Assembly (NCBI GenBank): GCA_963763135.1
Contig: CAVXNJ010000001.1
Span: 372,001-436,000, forward strand
From: JANMZO01 sp963763135
GTDB lineage: Bacteria; Actinomycetota; Acidimicrobiia; Acidimicrobiales; JANYDT01
Length of the DNA: 64,000 nt
Direction of reading: 5' to 3'
Made by a program: the position numbers and the translations under genes. Within the stretch, counting starts at the first letter, position 1; every line of letters starts with the position of its first letter. Below are positions 56,168-63,932 of this stretch, in pieces. The notes under the pieces are model-generated. The model was not told where the DNA came from and searched no databases. It saw nothing but the letters and a program-made list of their open reading frames with translations.

Positions 56168-57778
56168 TCAGCCTGCGAAGGTCGGGGTGGCCTCAACGGC
56201 GACGGCCGGAGCCGGGGTGACAGCCGGAGCGGCGGTCGTGGCCGGAGCGGCGGTGGTGGCCGGAGCGGCAGCGGCGGTGGTTGCCGGCGGGTTGTAATCG
56301 TTGGTGACGATCACGTTGGCCCAGCACTCATCGAACGCAACAACCGGAGCAACGGAACCGGTGGTCACAGCGGCGGGAGCGCCAGCCTGTGCACAGCCAG
56401 TGCCCTTACGCTTGATAACAACACGGCCGTCGTTGACAACGTCGCCCGAGTTGTCCGAGTACGAGGCAACAGCGCCATCGGACTTGGTCTCAATGATCTG
56501 GCAGGAGGTGCCTTCGAGGATGTTCGTGTAGACCTTGGACTGACGATCCTTCAGCAGGAAGGTGTCCTTCGGGCCACCGTTGTTGCAGCTCACGCTGATC
56601 TCGAACGTAGCGATGTTGGTCTTCGAGTCGCCGGTGACGACCTTGGAGACAACGAGGTCGCCGTAGTACAAGAAGGCGTTGGTGACCGTGATGGTCTGGC
56701 CGATCTTGGTCAGGGCCGAGCGGAACGTAGCGCCAGCGCCAACGCCGGGCAGGTTCGAAACGGTGCCGTCAGCGTTCAGCTGGGTCGACGAGTACGAAAG
56801 GCTCGGAGCGCCGTTCGAGTTGGTCTCCTGAGCTTCACAAACCGTGGTGGAGGTCATGCCCGGGATGTCGTTGATGCTGAGGGTCTTCGATTCGCCACCC
56901 TTGAGAGCAAGAACGCCGCTGAAGCCAACAACACCGGAAACGGTGCCGATCGGAGCAAGCGGAACGGTGATCGAGGTAGCAGCAAGAACTGCGTTGAGGC
57001 CCGAAGCGATGAGGCCGGGAACGTTTGCGGCGTCACCGAGGATGTCGGTGCCACTGAGGACCGACGGAGCGGTGCGAACGTCGAACACGCGGACACCGTT
57101 GAGGGTGACCCAGGTGCCAGCGCCGTTGACGACGAGCGATCCGAGCGGAACGGCAGCGTCGCCCGAGAAGGCCTGGACGAACGGCTTGCGAACGTCGGAG
57201 CAGTTCACGGCGATCGTGTATGCGAATCCAGCGGTCGGCTCAGCGCCGGTGACAACCTTCTTGACGGTGATCGACGGGTAGGTCAGCGTGACGACAACGT
57301 CGGTGCTGGCGAACACGGGAAGCACGCCGGTCGTGGCGCGGATAGCGGCAAGGGTCGAAGCCGTTGCGGGAACGATCGACGTAGCGGCGGTGCGGTCGGT
57401 GCCGCCAACCTTGATGGAGATTGCACCCTTGTCAAGATTGCCGGTGCCGGTGGCCTGAGCGGCAATTGCGCACGAGGTGCCGGGGTTGGCCGGGCTGGCA
57501 ACCGGGCCGGTCAGCGGCCAGTAGGTCGGAACGCCAGCGGCGCCGTTGGTCACGCCGTAGGTGACCGTGTTGAGGCCGCCACCGAGCAGGTTCTGGCACG
57601 AAACAGTGATGTTGACGCCGGTGACACCGGACGGGGCAGTACCTGAAACGACCGACGACAACGTGATTGTCGGCGAGGTCGAGGTCTGCGCGTTCGACAC
57701 AACACTCGTTGCAAACGGAGCGGCAAGAGCTGCTACGGCTGCAAGAGTGATGGCCTTGCGGGAAATCCGCTTGCTCAT
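56168..57778 (-). CDS. Secreted surface protein 1 with DUF5979-like domains
   Basis: ATG 57778, with CCAAGGAGAGAAA upstream, gives 536 residues. Signal peptide (SKRISRKAITLAAVAALAAP...SNAQ), then beta-rich repeats including VKKVVTGAEPTAGFAYTIAVNCSD and LVVSKVVTGDSKTNIATFEISVSC, which resemble DUF5979-type domains. A Pro/Ala/Thr tail follows (TTAAPATTAAP) ending in TFAG; no LPXTG or membrane anchor. Strong RBS and terminator suggest high expression. An S-layer or adhesin role is inference. Confidence 0.8.
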   Translation of the reverse strand: MSKRISRKAITLAAVAALAAPFATSVVSNAQTSTSPTITLSSVVSGTAPSGVTGVNITVSCQNLLGGGLNTVTYGVTNGAAGVPTYWPLTGPVASPANPGTSCAIAAQATGTGNLDKGAISIKVGGTDRTAATSIVPATASTLAAIRATTGVLPVFASTDVVVTLTYPSITVKKVVTGAEPTAGFAYTIAVNCSDVRKPFVQAFSGDAAVPLGSLVVNGAGTWVTLNGVRVFDVRTAPSVLSGTDILGDAANVPGLIASGLNAVLAATSITVPLAPIGTVSGVVGFSGVLALKGGESKTLSINDIPGMTSTTVCEAQETNSNGAPSLSYSSTQLNADGTVSNLPGVGAGATFRSALTKIGQTITVTNAFLYYGDLVVSKVVTGDSKTNIATFEISVSCNNGGPKDTFLLKDRQSKVYTNILEGTSCQIIETKSDGAVASYSDNSGDVVNDGRVVIKRKGTGCAQAGAPAAVTTGSVAPVVAFDECWANVIVTNDYNPPATTAAAAPATTAAPATTAAPAVTPAPAVAVEATPTFAG

Positions 57779-57910
57779 TTTCTCTCCTTGGTTGGGACTT
57801 GCCAGCCGGTGCTCCCGTCCTGGAGTCATCTCGGCGAGAGAAGCTCAGCAGGGTGCGAAAGGCCGGCAGGACACACGGACGGTTGCCGTGCACGATGAAC
57901 CTTAAGGACG

Positions 57911-57964
57911 AATTGTTACGAACGCAAGAGGAATGGGGCGGTTTTCGTCACAAAACCGCAATAT
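57911..57964 (-). promoter_or_regulatory. Conserved leader element of surface gene 1
   Basis: AATTGTTACGAAC (57911-57923) and TTCGTCACAAAACCGCAATAT up to 57964 recur almost exactly upstream of surface gene 2. The blocks lie 133-186 bases before ATG 57778 on the minus strand and may be promoter or regulator sites. Confidence 0.6.
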
Positions 57965-58191
57965 TTGGACCAATCGCGCAATGTGTGGCGCACACAACGG
58001 CAAGAGTCACACGCTGTGAGCTTGGAAACCACCGCCAGCGGCTTACATCAATGCAATTCACCGCAGCGTCCAAATGACGGGCAATTCGCCGTCGAATGCC
58101 GCCGGTCGGTTTGACATCAGGCTGCTCCACGTAAGCCAATGGGAAAGCCCGCATCGGAATCACATGCCGCAAACGAAACATGCCGCAAACG

Positions 58192-58221
58192 AAAAGGGCC
58201 CCCACCGAGGTGGGGGCCCTT
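58192..58221 (-). terminator. Rho-independent terminator of surface protein gene 2
   Basis: AAGGGCCCCCACC (58194-58206) and GGTGGGGGCCCTT (58209-58221) form the same 13-bp stem as the gene 1 terminator, with loop GA. A T run (TTTTCG) follows on the minus strand. It is a copy of the downstream terminator. Confidence 0.9.
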
Positions 58222-58266
58222 CTAGTTAGCTGACTTGCGTCAGGCTATGAAACGTCGTGAGACGGA

Positions 58267-59889
58267 TCAGCCTGCGAAGGTCGGAGCGGCGTCGACCGGA
58301 ACGGCCGGGGCCGGGGTGACAGCCGGAGCAACGGTGGTAGCCGGGGCAACGGTGGTCGACGAAGCCGGAGCGGCGGTGGTGACCGGCGGGTTGTAATCGT
58401 TGGTGACGATCACGTTGGCCCAGCACTCATCGAACGCGACAACCGGAGCAACGGAACCGGTGGTCACAACAGCCGGCGAACCAGCCTGTGCACAGCCAGT
58501 GCCCTTACGCTTGATAACAACACGGCCGTCGTTGACAACGTCGCCCGAGTTGTCCGAGTACGAGGCAACAGCGCCATCGGACTTGGTCTCAATGATCTGG
58601 CAGGAGGTGCCTTCGAGGATGTTCGTGTACACCTTCGACTGACGATCCTTCAGCAGGAAGGTGTCCTTCGGGCCACCGTTGTTGCACGAAACGCTCATCT
58701 CGAACGTAGCGATGTTGGTCTTCGAGTCGCCGGTGACGACCTTCGACACAACGAGATCGCCGTAGTAGAGGAAGCCGTTGGTAACCGTGATGGTCTGACC
58801 GATCTTGGTCAGGGCCGAACGGAACGTGGCGCCGGTACCGACTGCGGGCAGGTTGGCAACGGTGCCGTCAGCGTTAAGCGACGTCGACGAGTAGGTCAGG
58901 CTCGGGGCGCCGTTGGAGTTGGTCTCCTGAGCTTCACAAACCGACGTGGCGGTGAGGCCCGGGATGTCATTGATGCCCAGCGTGCGGCTTTCGCCACCCT
59001 TGAGAGCAACAACGCCGTTGAAGCCAACAACGCCGGCAGCGGTGCCGATCGGAGCAAGCGCAACGTTGATCGAGGTAGCAGCAAGAACGTCGGTCAGCGC
59101 CGTACCGGCGGACGTCACGTTTGCGGCGCTACCAAGAAGGTCCGAAGCGATCGGGCCCGAAGCTGCGGGAAGCGGCAGGGTCGTGCGCACGTCGAAGATT
59201 CGCACTCCGCCGACGGTTACGAAGGTTCCGGGGCCGTTAACGATGAGCGATCCAAGCGGAGCGGTGACATCACCAGAGAAGGCCTGAATGAACGGCTTGC
59301 GAACGTCGGAGCAGTTCACCGCAATGGTGTATGCGAATCCGGCGGTCGGCTCAGCGCCGGTGACAACCTTCTTGATGGTGATCGACGGGTAGGTCAGCGT
59401 GACGACAATGTCGGTGCTGGCGAACACGGGAAGCACGCCGGTCGTGGCGCGAAGCGCAGCGAGCGTCGAAGCCGTTGCGGGAACGATCGATGCCGAAGCG
59501 GTACGGTCGGTGCCGCCGACCTTGATGGAGATTGAACCCTTATCAAGGTTTGCGGTGCCGGTCGCCTGTGCGACGGCCGAGCACGAGGTGCCGGGGTTGG
59601 CCGGGCTGGCAACCGGGCCGGTCAGCGGCCAGTAGGTCGGAACGCCAGCGGCGCCGTTGGTCACGCCGTACGTGACCGTGTTGGTGCCACCACCGAGCAG
59701 GTTGATACAGCTGATGGTGATGTTTACGCCAGTTACGCCCGAAGGTGCAGTACCTGAAACGACCGACGACAACGTGATTGTCGGCGAGGTCGAGGTCTGC
59801 GCGTTCGACACAACACTCGTTGCAAACGGTGTAGCAAGAGCTGCTACAGCTGCAAGAGCGATGGCCTTGCGGGAAATCCGCTTGCTCAT
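58267..59889 (-). CDS. Secreted surface protein 2, tandem paralogue
   Basis: ATG 59889, with CCAAGGAGAGAAAC upstream, gives 540 residues. It is nearly identical to surface protein 1 in the signal peptide, first 150 residues and last 170, but the middle (about residues 190-290) differs (for example TLPLPAASGPIASDLLGSA here). Features are the same: signal peptide, DUF5979-like repeats, Pro/Ala/Thr tail and no anchor motif. The pair arose by tandem duplication; the middle is the variable part. Confidence 0.8.
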   Translation of the reverse strand: MSKRISRKAIALAAVAALATPFATSVVSNAQTSTSPTITLSSVVSGTAPSGVTGVNITISCINLLGGGTNTVTYGVTNGAAGVPTYWPLTGPVASPANPGTSCSAVAQATGTANLDKGSISIKVGGTDRTASASIVPATASTLAALRATTGVLPVFASTDIVVTLTYPSITIKKVVTGAEPTAGFAYTIAVNCSDVRKPFIQAFSGDVTAPLGSLIVNGPGTFVTVGGVRIFDVRTTLPLPAASGPIASDLLGSAANVTSAGTALTDVLAATSINVALAPIGTAAGVVGFNGVVALKGGESRTLGINDIPGLTATSVCEAQETNSNGAPSLTYSSTSLNADGTVANLPAVGTGATFRSALTKIGQTITVTNGFLYYGDLVVSKVVTGDSKTNIATFEMSVSCNNGGPKDTFLLKDRQSKVYTNILEGTSCQIIETKSDGAVASYSDNSGDVVNDGRVVIKRKGTGCAQAGSPAVVTTGSVAPVVAFDECWANVIVTNDYNPPVTTAAPASSTTVAPATTVAPAVTPAPAVPVDAAPTFAG

Positions 59890-60038
59890 GTTTCTCTCCT
59901 TGGTTGGGAAGTGCCGGCCAGTCTTGGAAAGACGGGAAATTAAGCGAACGGAGGGAATCGGCGAGATACACCGCAACGCTAGGGAAACTCCGCTACCGGC
60001 TCACGACTGTTTGTCGTGCATGAACGAAGGTACCCACC

Positions 60039-60091
60039 AATTGTTACGAACTAAACATGAAATGATTGGCTTCGTCACAGAACCGCAATAT
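60039..60091 (-). promoter_or_regulatory. Conserved leader element of surface gene 2
   Basis: AATTGTTACGAAC (60039-60051) and TTCGTCACAGAACCGCAATAT up to 60091 match the gene 1 leader blocks with one base difference, 150-203 bases before ATG 59889. Confidence 0.6.
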
Positions 60092-60135
60092 GGTGTGGTG
60101 AGTCCAGGACTACCGCAATATGGTGTCGTTAGTCC
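60082..60135. repeat. 24-bp direct repeat, 30-base period
   Basis: ACCGCAATATGGTGTGGTGA... and ACCGCAATATGGTGTCGTTA... occur at 60082 and 60112 with two mismatches over 24 bases. The first copy overlaps the shared leader element. Confidence 0.85.
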
Positions 60136-60163
60136 CGTATCCGCCGAACCCTGTATGACGGTC

Positions 60164-61327
60164 CTATATACCGGCGGCGATTGACCGGGCCGGGTCCCGA
60201 ACCTGCAGCAGTACCAGCGCCAGCGAACTCAACGTGGTTACCGCGGCGGCCAGGAGAATCCGTGATGCGGGCGGGAACGCTGCCACATCCCAACGGGGCC
60301 CGATCATCGCGAATCCAACACCGAGCATCACGCACGTCAGCGCCTGACCGGAACGGCCGTATCCCTCGAGAAGCGATACGCAAAGCCCGGCGACAGCCAA
60401 CAGCGCGTGAGCCAACAGCAGTCGCTGTGTCGTCGTCCCCGGGTGCTGACCCCGGTCCGCCCACCACAGGACCGCAATCGATCCGGCGAAGGTGAACAGA
60501 AGAATCCGGGCCACGGAGGAAAGCACGAGTCGCCGGACCGCCTTTCCGGCCGCGGATCCGGAAGCGTTCGACAGCGGAGTAGAACCGAGATGGTTCGGAA
60601 GGATGGCCCAGAGCGACGACATGTTTGCCGCACCCCAGAGGCTGCCAAGCAATGACGGAACAACGGTGAGAATCGGAAGTGGCACGGTTACGGACCAGAC
60701 GAACTCAGGCTCGACCACGAGCAACGCGCCAAGACCGGAACCGACCGCGCCGGCCAGCAGCCCGGAATGCCATGGGCTCGCCTTTCGTGGCGTCACTACA
60801 GACGTTGACACCCCCAGCAACGCAGCGCCCGACGCGGCGAACGCTGCTCCCACCAACAACCAGGTACTCGACACGCCGAGGCGGTGCGCCACGATCATCG
60901 TGACCAGCACAACGAATTGATGAAGCCACCAACCCCGACGCGCGATCAGAAACCCGGACGACCACAGCAGCCCGAGCACGGCGCCCAACCATCCTTCGCC
61001 CCAAAATCCCGATGCGGCGACAACCGCCAGAACGACGCCCGCAACGGGAATTTCACGGCGGAGCCGCCCCAGGCCCTGCTCGCCGGAAAGGTACCGTCGA
61101 CGCAGGAACCACTGGGCGCCGAGGCTCGCTGGAAGCGCGATGCGCCACGCATGGTCGACGGCCTTGAGCCCGAGTTCATCGGCCATGCTGCTGACCCAGA
61201 ACCCAACCATAAGTACGCTTACCATGAACACGACTTCACCGAAGAGCCGTTTGACGTTGTCGGGCTTTTCTTCGACGACCCGCACCACGTCGATCAGGTC
61301 CGTCTCGGAAGAAGATTCCTGAATCAT
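60164..61327 (-). CDS. Polytopic membrane protein of the PelF-like operon
   Basis: A 387-residue protein with about ten to eleven helices after a charged 25-residue N-terminus (TDLIDVVRVVEEKPDNVKR). No signature motif was recognised, and it does not look like PelG. ATG 61327 overlaps the preceding small gene stop as ATGA. A one-base change in the T10 tract upstream would fuse it to that small gene. It probably acts in export or assembly of an envelope polymer; inference from the glycosyltransferase neighbour. Confidence 0.65.
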   Translation of the reverse strand: MIQESSSETDLIDVVRVVEEKPDNVKRLFGEVVFMVSVLMVGFWVSSMADELGLKAVDHAWRIALPASLGAQWFLRRRYLSGEQGLGRLRREIPVAGVVLAVVAASGFWGEGWLGAVLGLLWSSGFLIARRGWWLHQFVVLVTMIVAHRLGVSSTWLLVGAAFAASGAALLGVSTSVVTPRKASPWHSGLLAGAVGSGLGALLVVEPEFVWSVTVPLPILTVVPSLLGSLWGAANMSSLWAILPNHLGSTPLSNASGSAAGKAVRRLVLSSVARILLFTFAGSIAVLWWADRGQHPGTTTQRLLLAHALLAVAGLCVSLLEGYGRSGQALTCVMLGVGFAMIGPRWDVAAFPPASRILLAAAVTTLSSLALVLLQVRDPARSIAAGI

Positions 61328-61554
61328 CTGGGTCGAAGGGGAAACGGCCCCGTTGGCGAAAAAAAAAAGCGGCCCTGTTCCGCGAAGCGCCGTCCTACGG
61401 CGAGAGCATGCTGAGCGGCAAGGCCGTCGTGGGCTTCGAGCGTGACCGCGGCTTCAAAGCGGTCGATAGGTCGCCGGTGCAACGTGCGCAGGCAGGCGTT
61501 CCAAAACGTGTCGATGGCTGCGTCGTCGAGCCGCGGTTCAGGCGGTTCGTTCAT
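61324..61554 (-). CDS. Small coupled ORF with T10 tract
   Basis: A 76-residue product with no recognised domain (DTFWNACLRTLHRRPIDRFEAAV...). It overlaps the glycosyltransferase stop by ATGA (61551-61554) and the membrane protein start by ATGA (61324-61327), so both ends fit a coupled operon. A run of ten T (61359-61368 complement) codes for FFF. Adding one T would read through into the next protein. Confidence 0.6.
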   Translation of the reverse strand: MNEPPEPRLDDAAIDTFWNACLRTLHRRPIDRFEAAVTLEAHDGLAAQHALAVGRRFAEQGRFFFSPTGPFPLRPR

Positions 61555-63314
61555 TGGTGCGGTTTCCGGGCGACGATCGATGCTGGGGCCGACGTAGAAG
61601 CACCGACATTGGCGTGTGTCGTTCCGGTCGTAAGGCCTGGAACGTGGTCTCCGAGATCGGGGGCGACGCTGACACTGGGCAGTGCGATCCGAGCCGTTGG
61701 AGCCGGAGTTTCCTCGGCCGAAGAAGGATGACCGGAGAGCTCACCGATAAGCGTGCGGTACTTCGCCAGACTGCTTGCGTGCCCAAAGACCTCGCTGGCC
61801 CGAGCGTACGCCAGGATCCCGAGCGACTCGGTCAGGGTGGAGTCGTCGAGCAGCCGACACACGCCCGCCGCGAGTGATTCGTGGTCTCCCGGTCGAGCGG
61901 TGAAGCCACACCCGCGGACAGCTTCAAGTACACCACCCACCGCCGTCGCCACAACCGGTCGGCCCGATGCCATCGCCTCGAGCACCGTTATCGGCGATCC
62001 TTCGCTGATGCTCGTCAGCAGCGCGATGTCGGCGCGGGCGACAACGCCGTAGGGATCATCCGTTGAGCCGGCGAACACGAACCGTTCGTCCAATCCGAGT
62101 TCGGCGTGCAACGCAAAGCATTCATCTGCATACTTAGCATTTTCCGGTGGTATCGGACCGTAATGGATGAACTTCGCGGTCGGATGCGAAACCAGCACAG
62201 TGGACGCCGTGCGCAACATGGTCTTGATGTCTTTCAGCGGGTCGATGCGCCCCACCGCAACAATGATCTTGTTGTCGGGAGGGGGTTCGCGACGCGATGG
62301 CACGACCACACCGTTGTAGATGGTGGTGATCCGTTCCGCGGCGACACCGAACTCGTTTTCCCACGCGGCATTGGCCTCGGTCACCGGAGAAACCCGATCG
62401 GCGTACGCGTACGCGAGCCGCGACAGCCCCCTCGCGACGCGCGAGGCCGTCCATCGCCCCGCAGGGCTGGCGCCGTTTCGGATCGCAGCGAGATACGCCT
62501 CGCGGACGTAGATGCCGTGCTCGGTAAGGAGGATCGGCGTACCGTGCAACGCCTTGTGGACCACCGCTGGAATCGCCGCCCACCCGGCCGCGGTCACCAT
62601 CAGAAGGTCGGGCGAGTTTTCACCCGCGGGGGTCGCATAGGCCGCGCTACGACCGACCCACCAGAGAAGACGGTAGAGCTCGGTCACTCCGAGCATGTCG
62701 AATTGCGGTGCCGCGGTGTAATCGTCGGCGGAGCACTCCGCCAGTTCGTGGAGTGTGGCGACGAAACGATTCCACGCCGAACGACTACGAAACGCTGACC
62801 GGATCCGACGCGGGTTGCGACGGCACCACAGCAGCGCCTCGACGAACGCCTCCTGGTCGCTCTCCCAGCCGAGCAGCCCACGAGCGAGCGCGGACGGCAG
62901 ATCCACCCCCGGATCGGCTCCGGCAACGCGCTCACGGCTGCGGAACACCCTCGGGAGCACCGGCACGCTGAGGGGAACGTCCTCCGACCACAGGTCGAGG
63001 TGTCCGCACAGGACGGTGTTTCCGGGGATTGGAAACAGAATCTCCCGATGCACACCGCCGGCGGTGATCGGCATGACCTGAAAATCGATGTCGCTCAAGC
63101 CGTTCAGCAATGAATCACACCAGGTGCTCACACCACCGACGATGAAGGGATAGGTCCCTTCGGTGAACATGAGCACGCGGGCTCGACGATCTGACCCCCG
63201 GTCGGGTGGGGCGTCAACGGATTGAGGGCTGTCAGCCGTCCGCTGAACATCACGAGATCCGAAAGCCACGGGCACGGAGTCTACGGCGAAATCAGACACT
63301 TGACGCGTTGCCAC
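61551..63314 (-). CDS. GT4 glycosyltransferase, PelF-like
   Basis: A 587-residue enzyme. The N-terminus MFTEGTYPFIVGGVSTWCDSLL (about residues 49-70; shown in part) matches the DUF3492 part of PelF. The C-terminal GT4 half has KIIVAVGRIDPLKDIKTMLR and LTSISEGSPITVLEAMASGRPVVATAVGG, the EX7E-type region. PelF polymerises a cationic exopolysaccharide in Pel systems. No PelD, PelE or PelG homologue was identified here. The start is uncertain: GTG 63314 or a codon nearer residue 49. Confidence 0.85.
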   Translation of the reverse strand: MATRQVSDFAVDSVPVAFGSRDVQRTADSPQSVDAPPDRGSDRRARVLMFTEGTYPFIVGGVSTWCDSLLNGLSDIDFQVMPITAGGVHREILFPIPGNTVLCGHLDLWSEDVPLSVPVLPRVFRSRERVAGADPGVDLPSALARGLLGWESDQEAFVEALLWCRRNPRRIRSAFRSRSAWNRFVATLHELAECSADDYTAAPQFDMLGVTELYRLLWWVGRSAAYATPAGENSPDLLMVTAAGWAAIPAVVHKALHGTPILLTEHGIYVREAYLAAIRNGASPAGRWTASRVARGLSRLAYAYADRVSPVTEANAAWENEFGVAAERITTIYNGVVVPSRREPPPDNKIIVAVGRIDPLKDIKTMLRTASTVLVSHPTAKFIHYGPIPPENAKYADECFALHAELGLDERFVFAGSTDDPYGVVARADIALLTSISEGSPITVLEAMASGRPVVATAVGGVLEAVRGCGFTARPGDHESLAAGVCRLLDDSTLTESLGILAYARASEVFGHASSLAKYRTLIGELSGHPSSAEETPAPTARIALPSVSVAPDLGDHVPGLTTGTTHANVGASTSAPASIVARKPHQ

Positions 63315-63444
63315 CGCCGCGCCGGCGTGTTATTCCACTGGAGACGCTATAGGTAATGAGCAGCGGTTCACGTTCGGCGCGATCGGTCCAATCTGATCGG
63401 ACGAACGGCGGCTACTCCCGCCGGTTCGATAAGAGCTATGCCGC

Positions 63445-63473
63445 AAAAAGGGCGAAGGATCAGGCGCTTCGCC
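63445..63473 (-). terminator. Terminator overlapping the end of the zinc-ribbon gene
   Basis: GGCGAAG-N9-CTTCGCC followed by CTTTTTG on the minus strand. The stop codon of the zinc-ribbon gene falls in the loop. Confidence 0.8.
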
Positions 63474-63633
63474 GCGAGGCGGCGTGCAGCACATCGGCGA
63501 AACCGACGTTTTCTCCGTCGGCGTGCCACCACTTGGTCTCACAGCGACTGCAGGAATGCAACTTGAGATCACGTTCGTTGACTCGCATGGCGATCGTCAC
63601 GAGTTGAGCAATGTTGCAAAGCGGGCAGGTCAT
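63460..63633 (-). CDS. Small zinc-ribbon protein
   Basis: ATG 63633, with AAGGA five bases upstream, gives 57 residues: MTCPLCNIAQLVTIAMRVNE... The first pair CPLC (Cys3, Cys6) and second pair CSRC (Cys28, Cys31) form a four-Cys zinc ribbon, followed by ETKWWHADGENVGFADVL. The size is below common gene-calling limits. Such proteins are common in actinobacteria and their function is unknown. The gene has its own terminator and a candidate sigma-28-like promoter. Confidence 0.8.
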   Translation of the reverse strand: MTCPLCNIAQLVTIAMRVNERDLKLHSCSRCETKWWHADGENVGFADVLHAASRRSA

Positions 63634-63695
63634 GATGGTCCTTCGAAGCGGTGGTGCGGTGTGTGTGACTGGGCCGTCATGTTGACGGCACTAAG

Positions 63696-63723
63696 TTCAT
63701 CGGCGCGACCCCCTGCGGACTTG
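63696..63723 (-). promoter_or_regulatory. Candidate sigma-28/WhiG-type promoter
   Basis: On the minus strand TCAA, 16 bases, then GCCGATGA, matching TAAA-N16-GCCGATAA with one mismatch in each box. Predicted start of transcription is about 55 bases upstream of the zinc-ribbon ATG. Confidence 0.5.
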
Positions 63724-63900
63724 AGCCCCACTTCAGAAGAACGGGCCGAACGACCCGTGCCAACTATGCAAACGAACTACGGCGACGCGATAAACGGCGT
63801 AGGTTTCCTGCCTATTTCGGGTCCCTGGCCTGCGCCGTCAGGGCACCGCAACCCATCGCCTTCCCTCGCCGTGCACAACGCTGTCTCTAGTTATCGGCAT

Positions 63901-63932
63901 ACACAGGGAAAATGTGTAGGGAAACTTTCCCG
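63901..63932. promoter_or_regulatory. Adjacent dyad elements
   Basis: TACACA-GGGAAAA-TGTGTA (63901-63919) and GGGAAACTTTCCC (63920-63932) are perfect inverted repeats placed side by side. They look like operator sites for a dimeric regulator. The target gene is unclear. Confidence 0.5.

Larger units (their letters stand above)
57779..58266. other. Leader of surface gene 1 and 3' flank of surface gene 2
   Basis: About 490 bases without a gene. It holds the shared element of gene 1 (57911-57923 and 57944-57964), a duplicated ACATGCCGCAAACGA-type repeat near 58171-58192, and the gene 2 terminator. No small ORF was supported. Confidence 0.6.
59890..60163. other. Leader of surface gene 2
   Basis: About 270 bases without a gene. 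It contains the shared leader element (60039-60051 and 60071-60091) and a 30-base-spaced direct repeat of ACCGCAATATGGTGT. Confidence 0.6.

Noticed and set aside
60164..61327. PelG-like exporter
   Set aside because: Helix number and sequence do not resemble PelG; left as an unidentified membrane protein.
63892..63899. GCCGATAA as a sigma-28 promoter
   Set aside because: No TAAA-like box at 15-16 bases upstream on the minus strand; kept only as part of the edge cluster.
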